From: Mesorhizobium amorphae CCNWGS0123 | GTDB taxonomy: Bacteria > Pseudomonadota > Alphaproteobacteria > Rhizobiales > Rhizobiaceae | Assembly (NCBI RefSeq): GCF_001686985.1 | Contig: NZ_CP015318.1 | Location: forward strand, 370,001-434,000 | DNA length: 64,000 nucleotides | Direction: 5' to 3' | Shown: positions 18,211 through 27,815 of the stretch, one piece after another | Numbering within the stretch: the first letter of the stretch is position 1 | Layout of the letters: every line of letters starts with the position of its first letter | Translations under genes and position numbers: made by a program | Notes under the pieces: model-generated | Told to the model about the DNA's origin: nothing | The model's database searches: none | The model's input: the letters and a program-made list of their open reading frames with translations, nothing else

Positions 18211-18970
18211 ATTGGGACTCGCCCGCCTCCTGCTTCAGCGTGGCGATGAAGCGCTTGGTGCGCTGATGCTCCGGGGTAGAAAACACCACGGAAGCCGGAC
18301 CCTTCTCGACGACGACACCGGCATCGAGAAAGACCACTTCCTGCGCGATCTTGGAAGCGAGCCTGAGGTCGTGCGTCGCCATCACCATCGTCGTGCCTTC
18401 GCTTGCGAGCTGACCAAGCACGTCGACCACTTCCTGCGCCAGCTCCGGGTCGAGCGCCGAGGTCGGCTCGTCGCAGAGCAGCACCTTCGGCGACGGCGCC
18501 AGCGCCCGCGCGATGGCCACCCGCTGCTGCTGGCCGCCCGACAGCGTCGCCGGCCAGGCATCGGCCTTGTGCGCCATGCCGACCTTCTCGAGCAGGGCCA
18601 TCGCCCGTTCGCGCGCCCTCTCAACCGGCCATTTCAGCACCGTCACCAGCCCTTCCATGACGTTCTCGATCGCGGTGCGGTGCGGAAACAGCTGGAAGTT
18701 CTGGAACACCATGCCGGTCTGCAGCCGCAGGCGCCGGATATCCCGAGTGGCGACCTTGATGCCCGGGCGGAATTCCAGCGTCTCATCGCCGATGCGCACC
18801 GTGCCGGAGGTCGGGATCTCCAGCAGGTTGATGCAGCGCAGGAGCGTGCTCTTGCCGCCGCCGGAGGGGCCGACAAGGGCGGTGACGCTGCCCTCCTCGA
18901 TGGCGACGGTGACGCCCTTCAGCACAAGATTGTCGCCGAAGCGCTTCTCGATATTGGTGAGGCCGATCAT
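18209..18970 (-). CDS. Polar amino acid ABC transporter ATP-binding protein
   Basis: 253 residues. Walker A GPSGGGKSTLLR, Q-loop region, signature LSGGQQQRVAIARAL, Walker B VLLCDEPTSALDPE and the His switch. GlnQ/TcyC-type ATPase. It overlaps the permease gene by 4 bp (ATGA), showing translational coupling, and ends in the carD terminator. With the permease and the binding protein it makes a three-gene importer. Confidence 0.95.
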   Translation of the reverse strand: MIGLTNIEKRFGDNLVLKGVTVAIEEGSVTALVGPSGGGKSTLLRCINLLEIPTSGTVRIGDETLEFRPGIKVATRDIRRLRLQTGMVFQNFQLFPHRTAIENVMEGLVTVLKWPVERARERAMALLEKVGMAHKADAWPATLSGGQQQRVAIARALAPSPKVLLCDEPTSALDPELAQEVVDVLGQLASEGTTMVMATHDLRLASKIAQEVVFLDAGVVVEKGPASVVFSTPEHQRTKRFIATLKQEAGESQ

Positions 18971-19647
18971 GAGCGCGCCTCCAGGAAACCGCCATAGCGG
19001 TTGAGCCTGGCTTCCAGCCGCGTCTGCAGCGCCGACAGCACCGAGCTCAGCGCCAGATAGAGCGCCGCCGCCTCGACATAGAGGATCAGCGGCTCATAGG
19101 TGGTGGCAACAATGCGCTGCGCCGCCTGGAACATTTCCGGCACCGTGATTGCGGCAGCCAGCGACGTATCCTTGACCAGCGAGATGAAGGTGTTGGACAG
19201 CGGCGGCACTGCGACGCGTCCGGCTTGCGGAAGGATCGTGCGCCGCATCGCCTGGCTCCAGCTCATGCCGATCGAATAGGCCGCCTCCCACTGCCCCTTC
19301 GGCACCGAACCGATAGCGGCGCGGATGATCTCCGACGTATAGGCGCCGATGTTGAGCGTGAAGCCGATCAGCGCCGCCGGAAAGGCGTCGAGCAATATTC
19401 CGACCGACGGCAGGCCGTAGAAGATCAGGAACAGCTGCACCAGAAGCGGCGTGCCGCGGAAAATCCAGACGTAGAAACGGGCCACGGCAACCAACGGCTT
19501 CGGGCCAAACAGCCTGATCAGCGCCGTGACCAGTCCGGCGGCGAGGCCGAAGGCAAACGACAGCAGCGTCAGCGGCACGGTGAAGATCAGCGCCGCCCAC
19601 AACAGCGTCGGCAAGGAGTCCAGCATCAGTTGCAGCCAGTGCGGCAC
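18967..19647 (-). CDS. Polar amino acid ABC transporter permease
   Basis: 226 residues of the HisM/GlnP family with about five membrane helices. It has a family signature (RFYVWIFRGTPLLVQLFLI) and the EAA loop (EAAYSIGMSWSQAMRRTILP). The dimeric inner-membrane channel of the importer. The 120-bp gap to the binding protein gene upstream may hold processing or attenuation signals; I see no strong hairpin. Confidence 0.95.
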   Translation of the reverse strand: MPHWLQLMLDSLPTLLWAALIFTVPLTLLSFAFGLAAGLVTALIRLFGPKPLVAVARFYVWIFRGTPLLVQLFLIFYGLPSVGILLDAFPAALIGFTLNIGAYTSEIIRAAIGSVPKGQWEAAYSIGMSWSQAMRRTILPQAGRVAVPPLSNTFISLVKDTSLAAAITVPEMFQAAQRIVATTYEPLILYVEAAALYLALSSVLSALQTRLEARLNRYGGFLEARS

Positions 19648-19767
19648 AGAAGGCCTCCTTGCCAGATCATCTACGGTGCATCGCCCGCATCCGTCGAGGC
19701 GCGGACACAGGGCCGGATATCATGCGAAAACCGGCGAGCCGGTATCGGCCCGCCCGAGAAGATGCGT

Positions 19768-20541
19768 TTACTGCGAGACGTCCTGGCCGAAATAGGTGTC
19801 GGCGATCTTCTTGTACGTGCCGTCAGCCTTGATGTCGGCCAGCGCCTTGTTGATGGCGGCGACCAGCTCCGGATCGCCCTTGCGTACGATCACGCCGGAA
19901 TAGTCGGCGTTCTCTTCCTGCGCCGCGATCTTCACATTGGCGTCGGGCTTGTGCTTCTTGAAGTCGAGGAAGGACAGGCTGTCATTGATGGTGGCGTCCG
20001 CACGTCCGGTGAGCAGCAGCTGGATCGACTGGTCGAAGCCGTCCGTACCGACGAGCTCGGCGCCGTTGGTCTCGGCGAGCTTGCCGAAGTTCGAGGTCAG
20101 CGACTGTGCCGACTTCTTGCCCTTGAGATCGGCGAAGCTCTTGATGTCAGCGTTGTCGCCGCGAACGATCAGCACCGCCTTGGAGGCGATGTAGGGATCG
20201 GAGAAGTCGTACTTCGCCTTGCGCGCATCGGTGATGCCAACCTCGTTGATGACGGCGTCATAGCGGTTGGCGTCGAGCCCAGCGATCAGCCCGTCCCACT
20301 TGCCTTCGAGGAATTCGACTTTCACGCCGAGCTTGTCGGCGATCGCCTTGGCGATCTCGACGTCGAAGCCGACAAGCGCGCCGGAAGCGTCATGATAGGT
20401 GAAGGGCGCGTAGGTGCCTTCCGTGCCGACCTTGAAGACGCCAGCCTGCTTGATCTGGTCGAGATTGGCGCCGGCATGGCCGGCGGTGACCGCCAGAACC
20501 TGCAGCGTTCCGGCAACGATGAGCGAAGTGAGCCATTTCAT
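19768..20541 (-). CDS. Amino acid ABC transporter substrate-binding protein (cystine/polar amino acid type)
   Basis: 257 residues with a Sec signal peptide (cleavage after AGHA near residue 24). Family 3 solute-binding protein: GTEGTYAPFTY, GFDVEIAKAIADKLG, KWDGLIAGLDANRYDAVIN and YDFSDPYI resemble E. coli FliY/TcyJ, so cystine or a related polar amino acid is plausible. Periplasmic. First gene of the operon; promoter would be in the 328-bp region shared with divergent rpoH2. Confidence 0.9.
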   Translation of the reverse strand: MKWLTSLIVAGTLQVLAVTAGHAGANLDQIKQAGVFKVGTEGTYAPFTYHDASGALVGFDVEIAKAIADKLGVKVEFLEGKWDGLIAGLDANRYDAVINEVGITDARKAKYDFSDPYIASKAVLIVRGDNADIKSFADLKGKKSAQSLTSNFGKLAETNGAELVGTDGFDQSIQLLLTGRADATINDSLSFLDFKKHKPDANVKIAAQEENADYSGVIVRKGDPELVAAINKALADIKADGTYKKIADTYFGQDVSQ

Positions 20542-20749
20542 TTTTCTGTGATCCCGTCTTGGCCGGTGGTCGGCGCTTTGTGAAGGGCTGGAAACTGGCA
20601 GATGCAGCTCGGCAAAATAAGGAATCGAATTTCAAAGATGGGCCATTCCAGAAATCCCATTCTCAAAATCCGCACCGACGAACGCGGCGCAAACCTTCAG
20701 CGTTCCCGCTTCGCTCCACTCCGTTCAATACCGCAGGGTGATCGCGCCG

Positions 20750-20774
20750 GGAACATTCCTCGGCGTGGCGAGTT
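20750..20774 (+). promoter_or_regulatory. Candidate EcfG/RpoE2-type promoter of rpoH2
   Basis: GGAAC at 20750-20754, 18-bp spacer, TT at 20773-20774 (inside a run of four T). This fits the GGAAC-N18/19-TT consensus of the alphaproteobacterial general stress sigma factor. It is about 95-120 bp upstream of the rpoH2 start. In Sinorhizobium meliloti rpoH2 is a known RpoE2 target. No other gene is in the 20542-20869 gap. Confidence 0.6.
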
Positions 20775-20869
20775 TTGCTGTTGTAGGGCGCAGCGCCGAC
20801 ATTTCAACCGAAGCGCCGACAAGATCGCGGTGGCGAGCCCGCCGGCAAGACCCGGAACAGGAGCGCGGC

Positions 20870-21733
20870 ATGATCGAAGACACGGCAGGACGAACCATGG
20901 TCCGCGCGGCGATGAAGGCTCCTTATCTCGAGCGCGAGGAGGAGCATCTTCTGGCCTTGCGCTGGAAGGAAGATAACGACCAGCAGGCGCTGCACCGGAT
21001 CACCGTTGCGCATATGCGGCTGGTCATTTCCATGGCCTCGCGGTTTCGCCACTACGGCCTGCCGCTCGGCGACCTGATCCAGGAGGGTCATGTCGGCCTG
21101 CTGGAAGCCGCGGCGCGTTTCGAGCCAGACCGCGAGGTGCGGTTTTCGACCTATGCGACATGGTGGATCCGCGCTTCGATGCAGGACTACATCCTGCGCA
21201 ACTGGTCGATCGTGCGCGGCGGCACCAGCTCGGCGCAAAAGGCGCTGTTCTTCAACCTGCGGCGCCTGCGCGCCCGGCTGGCGAACGGCGCCGAACCGAT
21301 CTCCAACGCCTCGCTCTACCGCGAAGTTTCCGTCGCGCTCGGCGTCTCCGAGGCCGACGTGGCAATGATGGATTCCCGCCTCTCGGCTCCCGACTCTTCG
21401 CTCAACGCGCCGCTTGCCGACGATGCCGGCACGGCCGAGCGCATGGATTTCCTGATTTCGGACGATCCCTTGCCGGATGAAATCGTCGGCGACACGATCG
21501 ACATCGAACGCCGCTCGCTTTGGCTCAAGGCAGCGCTCGGCGCGCTCAATGCCCGCGAACTCAGGATCATCGAGCAGCGTCGTCTGACCGACGAGGGCGC
21601 AACGCTTGAGTCGCTTGGCGAAGCGCTCGGCATTTCCAAGGAACGCGTCCGCCAGATCGAAGCCCGCGCCATGGAAAAGCTGAAGGTTGCGCTGGTCGAG
21701 CAGAACCCGGAGTTCATGGCGACAGCCGCCTGA
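20870..21733 (+). CDS. rpoH2: RNA polymerase sigma-32 factor, RpoH2 type
   Basis: 287 residues from the start at 20870 (MIEDTAGRT), preceded by an AGGAG site; the frame extends 44 codons upstream without homology-like content. Region 2: QEGHVGLLEAAARFEPDREV, FSTYATWWIRASMQDYILRN. Region 4 HTH: LGEALGISKERVRQIEARAM. The RpoH box is present (QKALFFNLRRLR). RpoH2 in rhizobia acts in photooxidative and stationary stress downstream of EcfG. The gene ends 18 bp from the convergent protease gene. Confidence 0.93.
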   Translation: MIEDTAGRTMVRAAMKAPYLEREEEHLLALRWKEDNDQQALHRITVAHMRLVISMASRFRHYGLPLGDLIQEGHVGLLEAAARFEPDREVRFSTYATWWIRASMQDYILRNWSIVRGGTSSAQKALFFNLRRLRARLANGAEPISNASLYREVSVALGVSEADVAMMDSRLSAPDSSLNAPLADDAGTAERMDFLISDDPLPDEIVGDTIDIERRSLWLKAALGALNARELRIIEQRRLTDEGATLESLGEALGISKERVRQIEARAMEKLKVALVEQNPEFMATAA

Positions 21734-21751
21734 ACCTTGCCGTCCTGAACC

Positions 21752-23224
21752 TTATCTATCCGTGACGATCTTGACCTTGTCGCCGGTCGAAACGGCGGCA
21801 CCCGGCGACATCGCGTTGAGCACCCTGAACAGGTCGAGCTTGCGGTCGACGCCGACCATCTGCGCGGCGAGCGAGCCCATGGTCTGCCCCGCCTGCACCG
21901 TGACGACGCGGATATGCAGCGGCTTCAGCGCCGCCTTCTCGGCCGCGCTGAGGATGCGGAACGAGCCGCTCACCGAGCGCGCCACCGGATCGAGCGTCGT
22001 GCTGGCTGAGGGTGCCGCCGTCAGCAGACGGTAGACTTGGCCGCCGGCGCGGATCACCGCGATGTCGAACTGCCAGCCGTCGGCGCCGGCATGCGCTGTT
22101 GCCGCCTCGTTGCCGTTGATGGTTTCCTGCTTCACGCTCGCATCGTCGAGGCCGGCCACCCAGCCGCTGCGGATATAGTCGGTCAGCGGGCGGTTCTTGT
22201 CGATCGAAACGCCGTCGAAGCGGATCGCCATGTCGCCCGGGCCGGTCGCCGTCACGGCGGCGGCCGAATTGTCGATGACGAAGCCGTCGGGCACCGTGAA
22301 CGACACGCCGAGGCCAGGATGCAGGAAGGTCTGGCCGCGCACATAGCCTTCTTCCGGCGTATCGCCGTAAAGCAGGCCGTCTATGCCGGCGAGGAAGGCA
22401 TCGCGGTCGCGCGTGCCAACGCCCGGCGGGCCGAACTGACGGGCATGCCGCTGTGCCAGGTCGATGCGCTGCGGCGTGTTGGGGTGCGTCGCCAGGAAGT
22501 CGAGGCTGGCATCGGTGGCGCCGCTGATCGAGCGGAAATCGGTATAGGCCGACATCGACTGCAGGAAGCGGCCGGCGGCGTAAGGGTCATAACCCGCCTC
22601 GCCGACCGACTTGATGCCGATGGCATCGGCCTCGAGTTCCTGGTTGCGCGAGAACTGCGCAAGCCTGAGCTTGCCGCGGATGAGTGCGGCCTTGGCGGTC
22701 GGGCTGTCGCCGAGCACATCGGAGACGACCTTGGTCGCCAGCCCTTCCTCGGCCTCCAGCTGCTGCCGCTGCAGGCCGTGATTGGCGGTGACATGGCCCA
22801 TCTCGTGCGCGATGACGGCGGCAAGCTCGGCCGAATCATTGGCCAGAGCCAGCAGGCCGCGCGTGACGTAGAGATAGCCGCCAGGCAGCGCGAAGGCGTT
22901 GACGTTGGGCGAATTGAGGATGGTGATGCGATAGGTCTGGGTCGGGTTGGCAGACACCACGGTCAGGCTGCCGACGACCTTGGCCACCATACGTTCAAGC
23001 TTGGGATCGGAATATTCCCCGCCATAGGTGGCGAGGATGCGCGGATGCTGCGCCTTCGCCATCTCGGCGAGCTTGCTGTTAGCGACGACGTTGTCGACGG
23101 TGACGGGCCTGTCGGACGGCTGGAAACCGGATTCCTGCACATCCGGCGGCGTGAACATCTGGCAGCTTGCCAGCGCCACGGCCAAGCCGGCCAGCGCAAG
23201 GAATCGCGCCAGCGGCTTCATCAA
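21752..23224 (-). CDS. Secreted M48 family metalloprotease lipoprotein with LysM-like C-terminus
   Basis: 490 residues. Signal with lipobox LASC near residue 20, so probably lipid-anchored in the periplasm. Zinc motif HEMGHVTANH (HExxH) near residue 140 with a downstream Glu in QELEADAIGIKS. The C-terminal 50 residues (VQAGQTMGSLAAQM ... STGDKVKIV) look like a LysM peptidoglycan-binding unit. Related to BepA/LoiP, which assist outer-membrane protein assembly or degrade misfolded ones. Convergent with rpoH2. Confidence 0.9.
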   Translation of the reverse strand: MMKPLARFLALAGLAVALASCQMFTPPDVQESGFQPSDRPVTVDNVVANSKLAEMAKAQHPRILATYGGEYSDPKLERMVAKVVGSLTVVSANPTQTYRITILNSPNVNAFALPGGYLYVTRGLLALANDSAELAAVIAHEMGHVTANHGLQRQQLEAEEGLATKVVSDVLGDSPTAKAALIRGKLRLAQFSRNQELEADAIGIKSVGEAGYDPYAAGRFLQSMSAYTDFRSISGATDASLDFLATHPNTPQRIDLAQRHARQFGPPGVGTRDRDAFLAGIDGLLYGDTPEEGYVRGQTFLHPGLGVSFTVPDGFVIDNSAAAVTATGPGDMAIRFDGVSIDKNRPLTDYIRSGWVAGLDDASVKQETINGNEAATAHAGADGWQFDIAVIRAGGQVYRLLTAAPSASTTLDPVARSVSGSFRILSAAEKAALKPLHIRVVTVQAGQTMGSLAAQMVGVDRKLDLFRVLNAMSPGAAVSTGDKVKIVTDR

Positions 23225-23498
23225 CAGTCTGTCCTTGCCGGTCGGCAGATCGGCGTCCCTTCTCTCGTTTGCGGCAAATCACGGCCTATGCCGGACCAGT
23301 ATGGCCGGACCTAGCCACACTCCTCCGGTCAAGGCAAGCAAACGCCGCATCGTCCAAACCCGGTTTGGCCGTAAATTATGTCCGCTTCCGGGCAATATCT
23401 CGTGAACCGGCAGTAATGCACGTCGCCCAAAAGTGTGCTGCGGTTTTGGGGCAACGACATGCACAAACAAGAATCGAAAGCACGTCGCACGATCCCAT

Positions 23499-24263
23499 TC
23501 AATCGCGACGCGCTTTTGCCGGTCCCGAACCGATATAGCGCCGGAAGGCTTCCGGTCCAGAGCCATCGAAGAAATCCGCCGCCGGCCCCGCCGCGGCGAC
23601 CGTGCCATTGTCGAGAAACACCATATCTTGGCCGATGCGGCGCGCATCTTCGGGCTGGTGGGTGACGAACAGAACCGTCATCTTCCGCTCGGCATGGACA
23701 CTGGCCAAAAGATCCAGCATGTCGTCGCGCAAGGCCGGTCCGAGCGAGGCGAATGGTTCGTCGAGCAGAAGCACCGGCCGGTCGCGCACCAGCACGCGGG
23801 CAAGTGCGACGCGCTGCCGCTCGCCACCGGAGAGCTCGCGCGGCAGGCGGTTTTCCTTGCCGGCAAGGCCGACGCGCTGGAGTGCCCCGGCGATCGCCTC
23901 GCGGTCGGCGCCGCTTAGGCCGAGCGATGGCGAACGGCCGAGCCCGACATTGCGCTCCACAGAGAGATGGGCAAACAGATTGTTTTCCTGGAACACCATC
24001 GACACCGGCCGGGCCGAAGGCGGGGCGGCGCTGACATTCAACTCGACGATCAGCACGCGGCCCGACCCTGGCGCCTCGAAACCGGCCACCAGATTGAGCA
24101 AAGTCGATTTTCCGGAGCCGCTTGGCCCCATGATGGCGGTGATCCTGGAAGCGGCAAACTCGACATCGAAGAGAAACGACGCCTCGCCATAGCTGAACGA
24201 GACCTTGTCCAGCCGCACCGTTGCCCCGTGTTTCACTTCGGCGCCATCAGGGATGGGCGTCAT
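23499..24263 (-). CDS. thiQ: Thiamine ABC transporter ATP-binding protein
   Basis: 254 residues from the start at 24263, which overlaps the thiP stop by 4 bp (ATGA). Walker [13 protein letters not shown], signature [15 protein letters not shown], Walker [14 protein letters not shown]. Last gene of thiBPQ. Energises uptake of thiamine or its phosphates. The Q-loop [13 protein letters not shown] is typical of ThiQ. Confidence 0.92.
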   Translation of the reverse strand: MTPIPDGAEVKHGATVRLDKVSFSYGEASFLFDVEFAASRITAIMGPSGSGKSTLLNLVAGFEAPGSGRVLIVELNVSAAPPSARPVSMVFQENNLFAHLSVERNVGLGRSPSLGLSGADREAIAGALQRVGLAGKENRLPRELSGGERQRVALARVLVRDRPVLLLDEPFASLGPALRDDMLDLLASVHAERKMTVLFVTHQPEDARRIGQDMVFLDNGTVAAAGPAADFFDGSGPEAFRRYIGSGPAKARRD

Positions 24264-25870
24264 GCTCGTTCTCCCCGCCCCAGCCGGTCCGCGACAAGCA
24301 CGAGCGCCAGGCAAACCATGCCTAGCAGCAAGGCCAGCCCGGCGGCGTCCGCGGTCCGGTAACTGCCCATGCGCGCCAGCAATAGATAAGGCAAGGTCTG
24401 CACCGAATCGCTGCCGAACAGCGCGATGACGCCGAGGTCACCGAGCGACAAGGCCATGGCGAAGGCGAAGGCTGTGGCCAGAGGCCGCCTGAGCGACGGC
24501 CAGTCGACCAGAATGAGCCGGCTCCAGCCTGAGATGCCAAGTTGTGCGCAAAGCCGTTCGTGGCGTTCGCTCGCCGCATCATAGGCGGGGCGCACGGCGC
24601 GGATGGCGAAGGGCATTGCCATCACCGCATTGACGGCGACGACCATGACAGGGGCGACGGCAAAGACGTCGCTGACCGTACGCAACAGCAGGAACCAGCC
24701 GGCACCGACGACGATGGGCGGCACCACCAGCACAAAGCCGGCACCGGTGTCGGTGGCATGTTCAAGCAGCGTCCGAGGACCGGCGCCGCGCATCAGCGCG
24801 AGTGCCCGCCGCGCCATGATGAGCGACAACGACAGCGCCACCGCAAGAACCGCCGAGAGCAAGGCAAGGACGACGCTGGTCAGCGTCGCCTGTCGCACGG
24901 CAGCCTCGCCCGCCAGCCGGCCGAGATCGGCGCCAAGCCCGGCTGCCAGCGTCGCTGCCATCGGCCCGGCGACGAACAGCAAAGCCAGACTGATCAAGGC
25001 GGCGTTCAACGCCGTCTCGGCCGTGCCGGCGGAAAGATAGCGGCGCGGCGCCACCGGCAGATTGGCATCGCCAACCGTGTTGGCACCGAGCCGCATCAAG
25101 GCCAGCACCACGACAAAGGTCAGAGCGATCTGCAGCAGCGTCAGCGTCACCGCTCGGGCCGGATCGAAATCGAAGCGCAGCGCCTGGTAGATGGCGACCT
25201 CCAGCGTCGTGGCGGCCGGCCCGCCGCCCAACGTCAGCACGATGGTGAAGGAGGTGATGCAGAGCATGAAGACAAGCCCGGCAATGCCGGGGAGTGCCGC
25301 GCGCAGCGCCGGCCATTCGATCAGCCGGAAGGCGGGTCTTGCGCCCATGCCGAGCTGGCTCGCCAGCCGCCATTGGTTGGCCGGCACCGTCCCCAGCGCC
25401 TCCAGGAACAGCCTTGTGGCCAAAGGCAGGTTGAAGAAGACATGGGCGACGAGAATGCCTGACAGCCCGTAGATGCCCGGCCAGCTCTCGCCGCCGAGCA
25501 AGCCGTCGAAATAGCCGGCATTGCCGTAGAGCGCCAGGATGCCGAGCGCCGCGACGATGGCCGGCAGTGCCAACGGCAAAGCGAAGAGCTGCAAGATCAG
25601 GCCGCGGCCGAAAAAGCTCGGATGCCGCGACAGGGCGCGTGCCACGAACAGCGCCGGCACGACGGAGAGCAGCGTCGACAAAATCGCCTGCCAGAGCGTG
25701 AAGCGGGCGACACGCAGGAGATAGGGATCGAAGGCTGACGCGGCACCGGACAGGTCGCGCGCGCCTTCGAGGATGAGCCCGGCGAACGCGCCGCCGATCA
25801 GCAGCGCGATTGCCGCGAGCGCGACGATGCCGGCGCTGACGCGGAAATCGGTCGAACGCGCCGGTACCAT
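24260..25870 (-). CDS. thiP: Thiamine ABC transporter permease
   Basis: 536 residues from the start at 25870 (MVPARSTDF), which follows an AGGGGTCGGG ribosome-binding stretch and avoids overlap with thiB. A fused two-lobe permease with about 12 membrane helices and two EAA-like loops ([18 protein letters not shown] and [20 protein letters not shown]). Coupled to thiB by 8 bp and to thiQ by overlap. Confidence 0.92.
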   Translation of the reverse strand: MVPARSTDFRVSAGIVALAAIALLIGGAFAGLILEGARDLSGAASAFDPYLLRVARFTLWQAILSTLLSVVPALFVARALSRHPSFFGRGLILQLFALPLALPAIVAALGILALYGNAGYFDGLLGGESWPGIYGLSGILVAHVFFNLPLATRLFLEALGTVPANQWRLASQLGMGARPAFRLIEWPALRAALPGIAGLVFMLCITSFTIVLTLGGGPAATTLEVAIYQALRFDFDPARAVTLTLLQIALTFVVVLALMRLGANTVGDANLPVAPRRYLSAGTAETALNAALISLALLFVAGPMAATLAAGLGADLGRLAGEAAVRQATLTSVVLALLSAVLAVALSLSLIMARRALALMRGAGPRTLLEHATDTGAGFVLVVPPIVVGAGWFLLLRTVSDVFAVAPVMVVAVNAVMAMPFAIRAVRPAYDAASERHERLCAQLGISGWSRLILVDWPSLRRPLATAFAFAMALSLGDLGVIALFGSDSVQTLPYLLLARMGSYRTADAAGLALLLGMVCLALVLVADRLGRGERA

Positions 25871-25878
25871 CCCGACCC

Positions 25879-26877
25879 CTACTTGCTCATCACCGCCAGC
25901 CATTCGTCGACCCAGGCCTTGCGGTTGGCAGCAACCTCATCCGGGCTGAACAGCAAGGTTTTGGTCGGCTTGACCAGCCTGTCGAAGGCCGGGTTGAGCG
26001 GCTTGTCAGTCTTGCCGGCCGGGAACATCCAGTTGGTCTCGGGAATGACATTCTGGAACTTCGGTCCGGTCATGAAGGCGATGAACTTTTCCGCCAGCGG
26101 GTTCTTGGCGCCGGTCGTGGTGATGCCGGCAACCTCGATCTGCAGATACTCGCCTTCCTCGAAGGACGCCGCCTGGTAGCGCTCGGTGTTTTCGGCGACC
26201 ATGTGGTAGGCCGGCGACGTCGTGTAGGACAGCACCATCGGCGCTTCGCCCTTGGTGAACAGGCCGTATGCCTCGCTCCAGCCCGGCGTCACTGTCAGCA
26301 CCTTCGACTTGAGCTTGGCCCAGGCCTCCGGCGCCTTGTCGCCATAGACCGACTTGACCCAGAGCAGCAGGCCGAGGCCCGGTGTCGAGGTGCGCGGATC
26401 CTGGATGACGATCTTGTCGGTTGCATCGCCTTCGACCAGTTCCTTCAGGCTCTTCGGTGGCGTCTTCATCTTTTCGGTATCGTAGACGACGGCGAAATAG
26501 CCATAGTCGAACGGCACGAAGGTGTCGTCGCTCCAGCCGCCCGGCACGTTGACATCGGACACCGCGCCATGCGGCGCGAACAGGCCGGTGGCCTTGGCTT
26601 CGGTCGTCAGGTTGGTGTCGAGGCCGAGCACGATGTCGGCCTTGGTCGAGGCCCCTTCGAGCTTGACGCGGTTGAGCAGCGCGACGCCATCGGCGACCGA
26701 GACGAAGTCGAGTGTGCAGCCGCATTCGGCCTCGAATTCCTTCTTCACCGCCGGACCCGGACCCCACTCGGCGGTGAAACTCTCATAGGTGTAGACGGTG
26801 AGCTTGTCCTGCGCTTGCGCGGGTACAGTAACAGCCAGGGTGATTGCTGAGATCAGTGCGTATAAGAGCGTGCGCAT
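25879..26877 (-). CDS. thiB: Thiamine ABC transporter substrate-binding protein
   Basis: 332 residues with a signal peptide ([19 protein letters not shown], cleavage near AQA). Periplasmic thiamine-binding protein of the TbpA/ThiB family: [39 protein letters not shown]. The frame is open far upstream across the riboswitch, but the start at 26877 has a GAAGGAGG site that lies in the riboswitch expression platform. First gene of the operon under TPP control. Confidence 0.95.
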   Translation of the reverse strand: MRTLLYALISAITLAVTVPAQAQDKLTVYTYESFTAEWGPGPAVKKEFEAECGCTLDFVSVADGVALLNRVKLEGASTKADIVLGLDTNLTTEAKATGLFAPHGAVSDVNVPGGWSDDTFVPFDYGYFAVVYDTEKMKTPPKSLKELVEGDATDKIVIQDPRTSTPGLGLLLWVKSVYGDKAPEAWAKLKSKVLTVTPGWSEAYGLFTKGEAPMVLSYTTSPAYHMVAENTERYQAASFEEGEYLQIEVAGITTTGAKNPLAEKFIAFMTGPKFQNVIPETNWMFPAGKTDKPLNPAFDRLVKPTKTLLFSPDEVAANRKAWVDEWLAVMSK

Positions 26878-26880
26878 CGG

Positions 26881-26915
26881 CGCCTCCTTCGTTCGTGTTG
26901 AAAGGAATTGAGGCG
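26881..26915 (-). promoter_or_regulatory. Shine-Dalgarno sequestering stem of the TPP riboswitch
   Basis: On the minus strand CGCCTC (26915-26910) can pair with GAGGCG (26886-26881), which is the thiB ribosome binding site. Closing this stem when TPP is bound would block translation initiation. No U tract follows, so translational rather than transcriptional control is inferred. Confidence 0.55.
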
Positions 26916-26936
26916 TCGGGTTGTCCGAAACGTCTA

Positions 26937-27027
26937 ATCCCTCCGCCGGTACAAACCGGATCAGGTTCAGCGGGTTGGCTGGTTTGCCTCTCAGCCGGTC
27001 CGCAAAGATCGCGTCCGGCACCCCGTT
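26937..27027 (-). promoter_or_regulatory. TPP riboswitch (THI element)
   Basis: Read on the minus strand the conserved blocks appear in order: GGGGTGCC, then GGCTGAGAGG, then AACCCGCTGAACCTGATCCG, then TACCGGCGGAGGGA. These are the diagnostic THI-box sequences. It sits 60 nt upstream of thiB and controls thiBPQ by binding thiamine pyrophosphate. The divergent gene 27169-27813 makes that ligand. Confidence 0.97.
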
Positions 27028-27168
27028 AGAGCGTTTCGACACATAGGCCCGGCCGATGTGGCGTGCAAGCGGAACTTTGCAGGGCATCCGGTGCATGTTG
27101 CCAAAGACGCGACGCACTTAAGGCCCGGCCTTCCGTTTCGTAGGCAGGGCTGGTAAGGGCCACGAGAT

Positions 27169-27813
27169 ATGAGCACATTCACCATCCTGCTTGGCGGCGA
27201 TCTCATCCGCACGCCACTGCTCGACCGCCAGATCGAGGGCACGCGCGTCATCGCCGCCGACGCCGGCATCGGCCATGCCCGCATGCTGGGAGTGATGCCC
27301 GAACTCTGGGTCGGCGATTTCGATTCCGTGCCGGCGGATTTGCCGGACGATCTGGCCGCCGTGCCGCGCCAAGTGTTTCCGCCCGAGAAAGACCAGACCG
27401 ACGGCGAACTGGCGATATCAGCCGCACTCGAACGCGGCGCCACCAGTCTGGTTCTCGCCGGCGCCTTCGGCGGCAAGCGTGCCGACCACGCCTTCCTGCA
27501 CCTGGCCCTCGCGGTGCGCTTGGCCGAAAGCGGGATGGATGTGCTTTTGACCAGCGGCGCACAGGAAGGCATCCCGCTTTTGCCTGGAAAAGCCGGTTTC
27601 GGCTACGCCGACGGCACGCTGTTTTCGGTGCTCGGCTTCTCCGACCTTGCCGGCTTGAGCGTCACTGGCGCCAAATGGCCGCTCGACCATGTCGAGGTTG
27701 CGTTCGGCTCGTCGCTGACCATTTCCAACGAGGTCAAGGGCCGCCTCGAAATCGCCTTGGGCCGCGGCCGTGCGCTGCTGCTTGCCCACCCCTACCCCTT
27801 GCCTGAAAGCTGA
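27169..27813 (+). CDS. thiN: Thiamine pyrophosphokinase
   Basis: 214 residues. Converts thiamine to TPP with ATP. Motifs: LLGGDLI at the N-terminus, AADAGIGHAR, GDFDSVP (metal-binding), PPEKDQTDGELAI and GAFGGKRADH. C-terminal beta domain includes ITNE-like SLTISNEV. Divergent from the thiamine importer, so uptake and activation sit side by side. Directly followed after 2 bp by an ABC-F gene. Confidence 0.95.
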   Translation: MSTFTILLGGDLIRTPLLDRQIEGTRVIAADAGIGHARMLGVMPELWVGDFDSVPADLPDDLAAVPRQVFPPEKDQTDGELAISAALERGATSLVLAGAFGGKRADHAFLHLALAVRLAESGMDVLLTSGAQEGIPLLPGKAGFGYADGTLFSVLGFSDLAGLSVTGAKWPLDHVEVAFGSSLTISNEVKGRLEIALGRGRALLLAHPYPLPES

Positions 27814-27815
27814 TC

